From positions 1 to 32,390 of the forward strand of contig NZ_JAERMS010000033.1 of NCBI RefSeq assembly GCF_017426725.1: a stretch of 32,390 nt of DNA, given 5' to 3'. The notes below the pieces were generated by a model, which was not told the origin of the DNA, ran no database searches, and was given only the letters and a program-made list of their open reading frames with translations. The DNA is from Prevotella illustrans (GTDB lineage Bacteria; Bacteroidota; Bacteroidia; Bacteroidales; Bacteroidaceae). Shown here one piece after another: positions 13,809 to 22,293 of this stretch (positions are counted from its first letter, which is position 1; the number at the start of each line of letters is the position of its first letter). The translations under genes were made by a program, and so were the position numbers.

Positions 13809-15176
13809 ATGAAAAAACTACGTATCTTTCGTTTCTCAAAGCAGGAATTGCTGCTTTCGTTTCCCACGTTGGTCATGCTGTTGGTGGCCCAAGCGTTCAT
13901 GCTGTGTTATCATTTTGAACGCTTTACCCGTGGTGGCAACTTGGGTTTTTGGTCGATTTTTGCCCCCAAATTCACTATTTCGGGCTTCGATCCCTATATT
14001 TATCTGACCCTTTCGCGGTGGGATGTCTACTATGCCGTGTATCGTCATCCGCTGTTGGCTTACTTCTGGTATCCCTTTGCTCAACTGAATCATTGGCTGA
14101 TGGCCCAGACTGAGGTCAACTACGCTATCTTTATCGTGGCTGCCGTTCACACGGTGCTGGCCTTCTATGTCTTTCTTTATCTTTTCAGAATATTAAAAGA
14201 TGTGGTGCGTGTGGCGACGATTGACGCCTGGCTGTTGGCTTTTGGCTTCTTTTCGTTGGGTTATATCCTATTGACCGCTATCGTCCCGGATCATTTCTGC
14301 CTGTCGCTTTACCTACTGTTGCTCACCTTGTATGTGGCGGGAAGCAAGTTGCGGGGTGGTCATTTCATGTCGGTAGCCCAGACGGCATTGCTCTATCTGC
14401 TGACTGCCGGCACCACCTTGAGTAATGGTGTCTACACGTTCTTGGCCCAACTGTTCTGCGCCCGTCGGCAAACATTGCGCTGGCGACGGCTGTTGTTGTC
14501 GTTTGTGATTCCTACATTCGTGCTTTTCGGGCTCAGTTATTACCAACAGGAGCACATCGTAAAGCCACGGATAGAGCGTCAGCAACGTGCGTTGGAGAAG
14601 AAAAAGAAGAAAGAAAAGAAAGCGGTAGCGTTGCAAAAACAAACAAAAAAGCTACCTGAAGCTCATCCGTTGGATGTTTTCAATCTGGCCATGTGGCTCG
14701 ATACGTCGACCTCACGCACGGCTTCGTTCGTTGAAAACTTCATTGGCGAATCGGTGTGGCTGCACACCGACCATCTGTTGGAAGACCAAGTGAAAGGTCG
14801 TCCTGTTATTGTCGGTTATCAAAAAGGGTGGGAGTATGTCGTTATTGGGCTGATTCTACTGTTGGCCGTTGCAGGTTTTTATTGTGGAAGGCACGATCGG
14901 TTCATGTGGTTGTGTGGCTCTTGGCTCGCGTTTACGCTGTTGCTCCACTTTGTTTTGGGCTTCGCGCTGAAGGAAGTGTACATCATGGCTGCTCATTGGC
15001 TATTCCTGTTGCCCGTCATGACGGCCTTCCTGTTTCGCTGTCTCCATGAACGGCACACGCAATCCGTACGCATGCGCAGAGCATTGACGGGACTCCGACT
15101 CCTCGTGTTCGTGTTGATAATCCTCTTTTACGGCCACAACCTGAACCTGATTGGCAGTTATTTGTTGGGCCATTAG
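13809..15176 (+). CDS. Multi-pass membrane protein, array paralogue 3
   Basis: The 455-residue protein begins MKKLRIFRFSKQELLLS and repeats the family plan: ISGFD, YRHPLLAYFWYP, IVPDHFCLS, TLSNGVY, FVENFIGES and EVYIMAAHWLFLLP. Its hydrophilic stretch contains the run EKKKKKEKKAVALQKQTKK (about residues 276-294), making it strongly basic. I chose ATG 13809, 26 bp after paralogue 2, because homology to the other two copies starts there; the frame is open to 13740. Its TAG stop overlaps the TAA of the facing glycosyltransferase gene (positions 15173-15176). Function is unknown; a role in envelope glycan transfer is inference from context. Confidence 0.8.
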   Translation: MKKLRIFRFSKQELLLSFPTLVMLLVAQAFMLCYHFERFTRGGNLGFWSIFAPKFTISGFDPYIYLTLSRWDVYYAVYRHPLLAYFWYPFAQLNHWLMAQTEVNYAIFIVAAVHTVLAFYVFLYLFRILKDVVRVATIDAWLLAFGFFSLGYILLTAIVPDHFCLSLYLLLLTLYVAGSKLRGGHFMSVAQTALLYLLTAGTTLSNGVYTFLAQLFCARRQTLRWRRLLLSFVIPTFVLFGLSYYQQEHIVKPRIERQQRALEKKKKKEKKAVALQKQTKKLPEAHPLDVFNLAMWLDTSTSRTASFVENFIGESVWLHTDHLLEDQVKGRPVIVGYQKGWEYVVIGLILLLAVAGFYCGRHDRFMWLCGSWLAFTLLLHFVLGFALKEVYIMAAHWLFLLPVMTAFLFRCLHERHTQSVRMRRALTGLRLLVFVLIILFYGHNLNLIGSYLLGH

Positions 15177-16078
15177 TCCTTGCGTAACCGGTCGATGCGG
15201 TCGAGCAACGCGTCGCTTTTGCCCGTTACAGCCTTGCGGAAGAACATTTTTCCAGAGCCGACGAGCAAATCGTAGTCGGTTTCGTCAAACACTTTGATGT
15301 CGTGGGTATAGTCGATGAACGTCAGCGGCGTGATGTCTTCTAACCGGGTGAAGTGCTCTTTCTCGCCCAGACTGTGCTTGGCATAGTCCGAATTGAACAC
15401 CAACGTGTGGATAAAGGTTTCATCCGGTGCGAACGAATCATGGAAATAGCGCACATACTGCGTGTTTTTCTTCCACGTGTTGTAAGCCAGTTGCGCCAAA
15501 TCGGGCGTAATGGCCCACCACATCGAACCCTTGTAGAGTTTGTACTCCTTGCCTTCGGCCACAAAACGCAACGGCTTTCTAACGCCAATCGAGTAGAGTA
15601 TCTTGCGCAGAGCCACCCTAAACTTGCTTTTCATGGTGCCATATCGCCACGATTTATAGTTGTAAGGGCGGTGCTGGCGATAAATGCGGGCGGCTTCTTG
15701 CTGATTTTCCATGCACACGCCGTGCAAATATTGGCGACCGGGCGCTTGTCCGAAGAAATCTAATATCCGTTCATTGCTCCACAACGGATAGTCGAGTCCG
15801 CTCATAGAGATGAAATAGTCGAACTTGATTCCGCAGTCAAGAGCCTCCCGAATCATCGACATCTGGCTGTCGACCACACCGATACTGCCCCACATCACGT
15901 CGATACGAGGTTTCACGAAGTGTACGTTGGGCTGTTGTAGTAGCGTGCGGAATGGTTGGATATCAGACTTTGCGTCGATATGAATAAAGAATTCTGAAGA
16001 TGAGGGCAGACTTTTTACCAAACGGCAAAGGTGCTGCGGGTCGGTATGAGCCGAAATCAAAAAAGCAATTTTGGTCAT
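15173..16078 (-). CDS. GT14-like (core-2/I-branching type) glycosyltransferase
   Basis: The 301-residue protein starts MTKIAFLISAHTDPQHL and carries the landmarks of the branching N-acetylglucosaminyltransferase fold: FIHIDAKSD, SGLDYPLWSN, the SMWWAI segment and FAPDETFIHTLVFNS. Family members transfer GlcNAc or xylose; bacterial ones are found in capsule and O-antigen loci. No membrane segment is visible, so it is likely cytoplasmic. I chose ATG 16078 because family homology begins there; the open frame to 16225 crosses a promoter-like box (16166-16173). It is transcribed towards the membrane-protein array and shares overlapping stop codons with it. Confidence 0.85.
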   Translation of the reverse strand: MTKIAFLISAHTDPQHLCRLVKSLPSSSEFFIHIDAKSDIQPFRTLLQQPNVHFVKPRIDVMWGSIGVVDSQMSMIREALDCGIKFDYFISMSGLDYPLWSNERILDFFGQAPGRQYLHGVCMENQQEAARIYRQHRPYNYKSWRYGTMKSKFRVALRKILYSIGVRKPLRFVAEGKEYKLYKGSMWWAITPDLAQLAYNTWKKNTQYVRYFHDSFAPDETFIHTLVFNSDYAKHSLGEKEHFTRLEDITPLTFIDYTHDIKVFDETDYDLLVGSGKMFFRKAVTGKSDALLDRIDRLRKD

Positions 16079-16165
16079 ATTTGCGGTAGGTTTTGTATGC
16101 AAAGATTGTGCAAGTGAGCGCAATGAAAGTTTACTTTCTGATTGTCGAGCGCCGCCAATCTTATG

Positions 16166-16173
16166 CAAATATA
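16166..16173 (-). promoter_or_regulatory. Predicted -7 box for the GT14-like gene (TATATTTG)
   Basis: The minus strand reads TATATTTG, matching TAnnTTTG, about 90 bp before the ATG at 16078. Confidence 0.5.
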
Positions 16174-16235
16174 GGCAAAAAGCGGGTACTTTAAAATAAA
16201 AAAGCATGTTATTTCGAGTGCCCACGAAAAAGCAT

Positions 16236-16243
16236 TATCTTTG
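16236..16243 (+). promoter_or_regulatory. Predicted -7 box for licD (TATCTTTG)
   Basis: TATCTTTG matches TAnnTTTG and stands 22 bp before the ATG at 16266. The -33 region is weak. Confidence 0.55.
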
Positions 16244-16265
16244 TAAACAGATAATATAGTCGCTT

Positions 16266-17147
16266 ATGATGATACTTTCGCCTGCGCTTCAACCTCGTTG
16301 GAATGCCGTCTTGCTCGACATTTTCCAACATTTTATCGCCCTTTGCAAGACCCACAACCTTACTTATTACTGTGCCGGAGGTACCGCTATCGGCGCCATT
16401 CGTCACCAAGGATTCATCCCTTGGGACGATGATATCGACGTATTTATGCCGCGTCCCGACTATGATCGGCTCATGGATATCTGCGCCCGACAAGATATGG
16501 GACGCTACGAGCTATGCACTCCCTACAACACGCCCAACTATTTCATGCACTTCTCGAAACTTTGCCGCCGCGATACCACCATCATGGAGCGAGTCGATAC
16601 GCCTTGTGTCTACGGAATGTTTATTGATATCTTTCCGCTCGACGGCACGGCGGACGACAAGGATGAGGCTTTGCAACTGAAACGGCGCTTCGAGAAGATA
16701 CAGAATCGCATGGAAGCAATCTCCACCCGTTATCGTTTCACGGACTATCTGGCCCTGTTGAAGCAGCCACATGAGTGGGGGCGTTTCGTCAGAAAGACCA
16801 TCGGTTTCGTAGCCCGTGGCGCTTATCGGCGTTATTTGTTGCGCAAGATGGACGCCATTTGTCGCCTTTATCCGTTTGAAAAGGCTACAAATGTTGTCAC
16901 TTATAGCGGTGTTTATCATGGCAAAGAGGTCTATCCAAAGGTGTGGATAGCCGGAACGAAGTCGTTTATGTTCGAAGGATTGGAAGTTGATTTGCCCCTG
17001 CGTTACGACGAATACTTACGCCATTTCTTCGGCGATTACATGCAGTTGCCGCCCGTAGAGCAACGAATGTCGCACCACGAAAAGGTTTATTTCAACATGG
17101 ATGAGCGGGTTTCGTTGGCCACCATCCGACAAACCATCCGCAAATGA
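16266..17147 (+). CDS. LicD family phosphotransferase
   Basis: The 293-residue protein contains the LicD nucleotidyltransferase core: YYCAGGTAIGAIRHQGFIPWDDDIDVFM (about residues 37-64, shown here in part), with the DDDID metal site, and later GMFIDIFPLDG. LicD proteins move phosphocholine or a phospho-polyol from a CDP donor onto a surface glycan; the mammalian relatives FKTN and FKRP transfer ribitol phosphate from CDP-ribitol. There is no licA/licC choline pathway here, but an IspD/TarI-like cytidylyltransferase lies 3.4 kb downstream, so a CDP-polyol donor is at least as likely as CDP-choline. It overlaps the next glycosyltransferase gene by 4 bp (ATGA). Confidence 0.9.
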   Translation: MMILSPALQPRWNAVLLDIFQHFIALCKTHNLTYYCAGGTAIGAIRHQGFIPWDDDIDVFMPRPDYDRLMDICARQDMGRYELCTPYNTPNYFMHFSKLCRRDTTIMERVDTPCVYGMFIDIFPLDGTADDKDEALQLKRRFEKIQNRMEAISTRYRFTDYLALLKQPHEWGRFVRKTIGFVARGAYRRYLLRKMDAICRLYPFEKATNVVTYSGVYHGKEVYPKVWIAGTKSFMFEGLEVDLPLRYDEYLRHFFGDYMQLPPVEQRMSHHEKVYFNMDERVSLATIRQTIRK

Positions 17148-18118
17148 TGAAGCAAGCCACCATCTCCGTTGTCATCTGCACCTATAATGGTGCCAAATTC
17201 GTGGCCGAACAGCTCGATTCCGTGCTACGGCAGACACGTCCTGCCGATGAAATCATCATTCAGGACGACGGTTCTACCGACGCAACCTTGACCATTCTGC
17301 GCGATTATGCCACGCGATACCCTGTCATCCGGTTGTTTCAGAACGCGATATCCATGGGCGTGAATGCCAATTTCTATTCGGCCATGCAACGTGCGCAAGG
17401 TGATTTTATTGCCCTTTGCGATCAGGATGACTTATGGGAAGCAGACAAATTGGAACGCCAGTTAGCGGCCATCGGCCATCGGTTGCTGTGCGGTGGTCGG
17501 TCGGTACCCTTCTCCGAAGATGGTTCTTTCGTTTACCAAGACCCACGGCGACCCAACACGACGGCCCTGCGCATGATGTATTGTGCCGAAATCGCGGGCC
17601 ACACGATGTTCTTTCGTCGCCAACTGCTTGACTTGCTGCCTATGGATTGCGCCATTTTCCGACACAACTACTACGATATGATCTTATCAGTGGTGGCTGC
17701 CGTCTACGAAAGCGTGGTTTACGTGGACGCCAAACTTGTAAATCAACGGCGTTACCATGGCGCGTCCACATACTCGTCGAATGCGGACAGCGTGCCCACG
17801 GTGGGCAACGGGCTCCGTATGATCGTATGGTGCGTGAAGCATTATCGAGAAATTAAAAGGTCGGGTAATGATTATTACCTGCGCTGGCTCGACCTTTTGG
17901 AACATTTAAAGGTCGATACTGCCAGCCATCGGGCCGCCTTACGCATGATGAAGTACCAGACCCGGCGGGGCGTTTTCAACTTCATCCGCTTCCAAATGTT
18001 CTGCCTTTGCCATCGCAGTCAGCTCTTTCACACGGTAGGCAGTGACCCCAAGAATCTCGTTAGGGCCTTTCTGTTTCCGCTGACTGCCGTATTTTACCAG
18101 CGACAGCATATCCGTTAA
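17144..18118 (+). CDS. Glycosyltransferase family 2 (rhamnosyltransferase-like)
   Basis: This 324-residue GT-A enzyme starts ISVVICTYNGAKFVAEQLDSVL and has the usual IIIQDDGSTD nucleotide-sugar site and the metal-binding ALCDQDDLW (DXD type, about residues 90-98). The C-terminal half contains short hydrophobic stretches but no certain membrane helix. It would add one sugar to a lipid-linked repeat unit at the inner face of the membrane. The overlap with licD (ATGATGA) implies coupled translation. Its stop codon abuts that of the facing flippase gene with no gap. Confidence 0.88.
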   Translation: MMKQATISVVICTYNGAKFVAEQLDSVLRQTRPADEIIIQDDGSTDATLTILRDYATRYPVIRLFQNAISMGVNANFYSAMQRAQGDFIALCDQDDLWEADKLERQLAAIGHRLLCGGRSVPFSEDGSFVYQDPRRPNTTALRMMYCAEIAGHTMFFRRQLLDLLPMDCAIFRHNYYDMILSVVAAVYESVVYVDAKLVNQRRYHGASTYSSNADSVPTVGNGLRMIVWCVKHYREIKRSGNDYYLRWLDLLEHLKVDTASHRAALRMMKYQTRRGVFNFIRFQMFCLCHRSQLFHTVGSDPKNLVRAFLFPLTAVFYQRQHIR

Positions 18119-19561
18119 TCACTTATTTTTTGTTTTTTTCATGAAGAAGGCAATACTGTCTTCGAGTATTTGTGCGTGCATGAACTTCATAATGCAGAAG
18201 TACAGCGTGGCCACAATGACGATGCGTAGTATCAGGATGAGCCATAGATTGCTGAAATTGATGGTCAGCAGGTAGGCCACGGCACACGAAACGGCGGCCG
18301 AAAGCATGAAAGGAAGGATGTCTTTAAGGAAAGCAAGGTGGCTCAACCGGATGATACGGCGGGCGATGGTTTGCCAAACGCCTATCCAAAGAATGTTGAT
18401 AACGGTATAGAGTACCACCATGTGGAGAATGCTGAACCGACTACAGATAATGAATATCGTCAGTTGCAGCAGGATAAGCGACACGTTTGCCCACATATTA
18501 ATGTTGGAACGGCCGCGGCTGATCACCATATTCTGATACAAAGTGAAGAACGGCAGGAAGGCACCGCTGATGCAGAGAATGCGCAAAAGCGGTATACTGT
18601 CGACCCAATTATCGCGCACCGTGAGCAGAATAAACTCGCGGGCAACGAGCGAAAGGCCGAACATGGCAGGAAAAGAGATAAAGGCCGTGAAACGCAGCAG
18701 CTTGCGGAAGACGTGAAGTTGGCGTTCTTCCTGGTCGTTGATGGATGATAATACGGGTTGGGCGACTTGATTGATAGTGCCCGAAACAAAGGTGTAGGCC
18801 ATCGAATCCCACTTGAAGGCTTGCGTGAAGTTGCCCAATGACTTTGTCGAAAACAACTTACCGAAGATGATGGACAGCATATTGTTGTTCACCTGCGTAA
18901 TGAGCGCGGTAATCATGATGGAACTGCTGAAACCGAACATGCGTCGGATGGGGCTGAAATCAATCTTCAGACTGGGCAGCCATCGCACGTAGTAGAGGCG
19001 GCCGAGGTCGGTCACGACGATGAAAACGAATTGTTGCCAAGCCAAACTCCAATAAGAGAACCCGTTGTAGGCCAGCACCAGTCCCGTTACGCCCGATGTA
19101 ATGGAGGCCACAGTGCTGATGATGGCCTTGCCCTTGTTCATCATGTTGCGGAACATATAGGCCGCGTGGGCCGTGCCGATGCCTGCCACGACGAACGAAG
19201 CGAACACCAATCGGGAGAGAGGAACAAGTTCGGGCTGTTCGTAGAAGTCCGCGATGAGCGGCGCGCAGAAGAATAAAACAAGGTAAAGGCCGCTGCTGAC
19301 GAGTGTGCTGAACCAGAAAACGGCATTGTAGTCCTTGTCGGTTACTTCCTTCAAGTTGGTCAGTGCCGCCGTGAAACCACTCTCTTGCAACACGCCCGCT
19401 ATGGCCGAGAAGATGGCCAGCATGGCCACGAGTCCGTATTCGGCCGGAACGAGGATACGACCGAGGTAGAATCCGATGATGGCACTGATGACTTGGGTGA
19501 GCAGATTACTGATAGCTCCCCAGAAAATGCCCGTTGCCGCCTTCTCCTTGAGTGTTGCCAT
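18119..19561 (-). CDS. Polysaccharide flippase, Wzx/PST type
   Basis: The protein (480 residues) has the hydrophobic pattern of a 12-14 helix MOP-superfamily transporter. Its N-terminus GIFWGAISNLLTQVISAIIGFYLGRILVPAEYGLVAM (residues about 12-48, partly quoted) is typical of polysaccharide biosynthesis flippases. These proteins move undecaprenyl-linked oligosaccharides across the inner membrane before Wzy polymerisation or ligation. No wzy-like gene is obvious in the window, unless one of the three array membrane proteins plays that part. It lies 8 bp after the GT2 gene that starts at 20433 and is in one operon with it. Confidence 0.9.
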   Translation of the reverse strand: MATLKEKAATGIFWGAISNLLTQVISAIIGFYLGRILVPAEYGLVAMLAIFSAIAGVLQESGFTAALTNLKEVTDKDYNAVFWFSTLVSSGLYLVLFFCAPLIADFYEQPELVPLSRLVFASFVVAGIGTAHAAYMFRNMMNKGKAIISTVASITSGVTGLVLAYNGFSYWSLAWQQFVFIVVTDLGRLYYVRWLPSLKIDFSPIRRMFGFSSSIMITALITQVNNNMLSIIFGKLFSTKSLGNFTQAFKWDSMAYTFVSGTINQVAQPVLSSINDQEERQLHVFRKLLRFTAFISFPAMFGLSLVAREFILLTVRDNWVDSIPLLRILCISGAFLPFFTLYQNMVISRGRSNINMWANVSLILLQLTIFIICSRFSILHMVVLYTVINILWIGVWQTIARRIIRLSHLAFLKDILPFMLSAAVSCAVAYLLTINFSNLWLILILRIVIVATLYFCIMKFMHAQILEDSIAFFMKKTKNK

Positions 19562-19569
19562 AGTCGGGA

Positions 19570-20433
19570 TTATTCGGTAAGACGGCGATTGTTGTCGGCC
19601 ACACGTTGCAGGATGGTGTCTATGCGGTCGGCATAGAGCGTATAAAGCAGATGGCCGTTGCGCCGGGCCTGTTCGGCAGAAAAGCTGTTATTCCAAAGGC
19701 GCATGCCCCCCGCGGCCAACGAATGGAAGCCCGCGTCGTACCAACCTACGGTGCATCCTTCGAGCCATGCACGCAGACAAAGTTCGTCATCGTCGTACTG
19801 GAAAGGCGCAAAACGAAAATCAATGCGACGCAGTTTGGCGTCGAAGAGCGCCTTGTTGATCCACATGGGCGCACGATTGACCGACGGCGCGAAGCAGAAA
19901 GGGCGTGAGGCATCGTCGATACGGGTGCCGACGCGTTGCTCGGTCTCCTTGACGAAAGTCAGATTCACCTTCCAGTTACCGCCCAGAATGGCCATATCTG
20001 GATATTGTTTGAAGTAGTTCAGGGCATCGTCCATCCACTGTGTGTCGGCAAAATCGTCGTCATCTTGCAACAAAGCGATGTATTGACCGTTGGCCATGCG
20101 AATGGTCTTGTCGTAAGTGACGTTCTCGTAGAGATCATTGCAGCGTACCAGAAACTCGTTGGCACCACTCAGCTCCTTCGCTAAGCGTTCCGTGTGGTCG
20201 AGCGAAGAGCCATCGTCGATAACAATCACTTCGGTTTTGATGGGCCATTTTCTGATTTTCCGGAGCACATGGCATATCTGCAAACTCTTGTTGTGGGTCT
20301 GGAAAATGACGGTTACGAGCGGTTCGTTCTCATAGCCCTTGGCTTTCCAAGTGGAATAGCTCTTTTGGGTCTGTGCCGTCTTGGCGCGTTTCTGCACGGC
20401 CAGCTTGATTTTCTCCAAGTAAATTCTGAACAT
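19570..20433 (-). CDS. Glycosyltransferase family 2
   Basis: This 287-residue protein has a short basic N-terminal extension and then the GT-A core: PLVTVIFQTHNKS, EVIVIDDGSS and the metal site IALLQDDDDF. A later DDDELCLRAWLEGC segment resembles the acceptor-side acidic motif of GT2 enzymes. I chose ATG 20433 because the upstream open frame (to 20607) crosses a perfect promoter (20438-20468). With that promoter, transcription would begin at or next to the A of this ATG, so the mRNA is probably leaderless. The flippase follows 8 bp downstream. Confidence 0.88.
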   Translation of the reverse strand: MFRIYLEKIKLAVQKRAKTAQTQKSYSTWKAKGYENEPLVTVIFQTHNKSLQICHVLRKIRKWPIKTEVIVIDDGSSLDHTERLAKELSGANEFLVRCNDLYENVTYDKTIRMANGQYIALLQDDDDFADTQWMDDALNYFKQYPDMAILGGNWKVNLTFVKETEQRVGTRIDDASRPFCFAPSVNRAPMWINKALFDAKLRRIDFRFAPFQYDDDELCLRAWLEGCTVGWYDAGFHSLAAGGMRLWNNSFSAEQARRNGHLLYTLYADRIDTILQRVADNNRRLTE

Positions 20434-20437
20434 ATTG

Positions 20438-20468
20438 CAAAGATAGTAGTTCTTCAAGGAAGTCCAAA
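20438..20468 (-). promoter_or_regulatory. Predicted promoter, TTTG-N19-TATCTTTG, of the GT2/flippase operon
   Basis: On the minus strand TTTG (20468 to 20465) is followed after 19 bp by TATCTTTG (20445 to 20438), a complete match to the Bacteroidetes consensus. The expected start point falls within about 2 nt of the ATG at 20433. Confidence 0.75.
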
Positions 20469-20490
20469 GCAAATAAAAATAAACTTTCAC

Positions 20491-20521
20491 TTTGACTTTC
20501 CGTTTGTTTAGCCTATCTTTG
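20491..20521 (+). promoter_or_regulatory. Predicted promoter, TTTG-N19-TATCTTTG, of the cytidylyltransferase/epimerase operon
   Basis: TTTG at 20491-20494 and TATCTTTG at 20514-20521 are separated by exactly 19 bp, a complete consensus match. The leader before the ATG at 20543 would be about 17 nt. It is back-to-back with the promoter at 20438-20468, separated by 22 bp. Confidence 0.75.
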
Positions 20522-20542
20522 TAACGATAAGAACATATAAGC

Positions 20543-21262
20543 ATGAATATAGCCGTTATTTTTGCGGGTGGTTCGGGGCTACGAATGCACACGAAATCGA
20601 AGCCCAAACAGTTTCTCGATCTTCATGGGAAACCCATCATTATCTATACATTAGAACTCTTTGATAACCATCCTGAGATAGACGCCATTGTTGTTGCGTG
20701 TATCGAAAGTTGGATTCCGTATCTGAATAAGCAGCTCAAGAAGTTTGAAATTACCAAGGTTGTGGCGGTTGTTCCGGGTGGAACGACGGGTCAGGACTCC
20801 ATCTACAACGGCCTTTGCGCTGCCGAATCGTATGCCAAGGGGGGGGATGCCACGGTGCTGATTCACGACGGTGTACGCCCGTTGATTACCGAAGAAACCA
20901 TTACCGACAACATTCGTAAAGTCGAAGAGTGCGGTTCCTGCGTTACGTGTGTGCCGGCAACGGAAACGTTTATCGTGCGCCAGGCCGATGGTTCGCTTGA
21001 GATTCCGTCGCGCGATCACTCTCTGATTGCCCGTGCGCCGCAGAGTTTCCGCTTGGCCGACATCCTTGAGGCACATCGAAGGGCACAGGCCGAGGGGCGA
21101 CACGACTTCATCGACTCCTGCACCATGATGAGCGCGTATGGCTGTAAGCCCGGAACGGTTATCGGCCCGATGGAGAATATCAAGATAACCACACCCACCG
21201 ACTTCTTCGTTTTGCGTGCGATGATACAGGTACACGAGGACCAACAGATATTCGGATTGTGA
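20543..21262 (+). CDS. IspD/TarI-like cytidylyltransferase
   Basis: The 239-residue protein has the IspD-family core: VIFAGGSGLRM, KPKQFLDLHGKPIIIYT, LIHDGVRPLI and the late NIKITTPTDF. It can convert a polyol or sugar phosphate and CTP to a CDP derivative. PKQFL and the C-terminal NIKITTP resemble TarI (ribitol-5-phosphate cytidylyltransferase) as well as IspD. The setting beside an epimerase and near licD favours a CDP-polyol for surface glycan over isoprenoid synthesis, although no other ispD is visible in this window to settle it. An ATG/TGA overlap couples it to the next gene. Confidence 0.85.
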   Translation: MNIAVIFAGGSGLRMHTKSKPKQFLDLHGKPIIIYTLELFDNHPEIDAIVVACIESWIPYLNKQLKKFEITKVVAVVPGGTTGQDSIYNGLCAAESYAKGGDATVLIHDGVRPLITEETITDNIRKVEECGSCVTCVPATETFIVRQADGSLEIPSRDHSLIARAPQSFRLADILEAHRRAQAEGRHDFIDSCTMMSAYGCKPGTVIGPMENIKITTPTDFFVLRAMIQVHEDQQIFGL

Positions 21263-22287
21263 TGAATCAGGTGTTAAAAGCTGACATCGACCGACTCACG
21301 ACGCACTTCGCGCCCGACGCGGAGCTGGCGGGCAAGACGCTGTTGATAACCGGCGCGACCGGACTGCTGGGCCGCACGCTCATTCATTGCGTGCAGGCGT
21401 GGAACCGACAGTGGGCCGAGAAAACGCAGATTTTAGCTTTGGTACGCGACCGCAAGGCTGCCGAAGCTCTCTTTGAAGCTACGGATGACCTGCAGTTTGT
21501 GGAGGGCGACATGGCCCATCTTGACGCTTTGGCAACCCGGAGTTTTGATTATGTGGTGCATTTGGCGGCACCTACTTCTTCCAAATACTTTTGTTCGCAT
21601 CCCGTAGAGACCATTCAGACGATTGTAATGGGCACTGATCGGCTGTTGCAAATGGCTCTTCGGCAGCGCGTTTCGGCCTTTGTCTATCTCTCTTCGATGG
21701 AAGCTTACGGCGCGGTGAGCAATGATGAGCGCCCGTTGCTGGAGTCTGACTTGGGATTTGTTGACCTGCAGTCGGTCAGAAGCAGCTATCCGGAAGGCAA
21801 GCGAATGAGCGAAAACCTCTGTTTGGCCTATTGCCGGGAATATGGTTTGCCCGTGAGAATGGTGCGGTTGTGCCAGACTTTCGGCCCCGATGTGCCACAG
21901 ACGGATTGTCGGGTGACGACGACGTTCGCCCGAAACATTGTTGCCGGTACCGATTTGGTACTGAAAAGTCGGGGCGAAGCGGCCAGCGACCACTGCTATA
22001 CGCTTGACGCGGTGACGGCCATCCTGCTCATTCTTACGCGTGGAACGGCCGGAGAAACCTATAATGTGGCATCGCCCGACACCTATTGCACCATTCGGGA
22101 GATGGCCGAATACATGGTGCGACACTTCGGAAAAGGCAGTAAGGTCGTTATCGACGTAGACCCCAACGCGCCTTATCCGCCACCAACAAGGCTTCGTTTG
22201 GATATTTCCAAACTGCTACAGTTGGGTTGGAAACCATTGTTTGAGCCATACGTGATGTATGAGCATTTAATCAAATCAATGGAATAA
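21262..22287 (+). CDS. NAD-dependent epimerase/dehydratase (extended SDR)
   Basis: This 341-residue Rossmann enzyme begins with a 26-residue lead and then LLITGATGLLGRTLI (GxxGxxG). It also has HLAAPTS, the catalytic pair in SSYPEGKRMSE (YxxxK), and a preceding YLSSMEAYG serine. Enzymes of this group change or decarboxylate nucleotide sugars. Because its start overlaps the stop codon of the cytidylyltransferase (TGATG), it probably acts on the CDP product of that enzyme or on its precursor, but the substrate cannot be read from the sequence. The ATG at 21262 is preferred to GTG at 21259. Confidence 0.88.
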   Translation: MNQVLKADIDRLTTHFAPDAELAGKTLLITGATGLLGRTLIHCVQAWNRQWAEKTQILALVRDRKAAEALFEATDDLQFVEGDMAHLDALATRSFDYVVHLAAPTSSKYFCSHPVETIQTIVMGTDRLLQMALRQRVSAFVYLSSMEAYGAVSNDERPLLESDLGFVDLQSVRSSYPEGKRMSENLCLAYCREYGLPVRMVRLCQTFGPDVPQTDCRVTTTFARNIVAGTDLVLKSRGEAASDHCYTLDAVTAILLILTRGTAGETYNVASPDTYCTIREMAEYMVRHFGKGSKVVIDVDPNAPYPPPTRLRLDISKLLQLGWKPLFEPYVMYEHLIKSME

Positions 22288-22293
22288 ACACTT

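Noticed and set aside
20543..21262. Housekeeping IspD as the firm call
   Set aside because: The fold fits, but the coupled epimerase, the nearby licD and the TarI-like motifs make a glycan role at least as likely, so no symbol was assigned.
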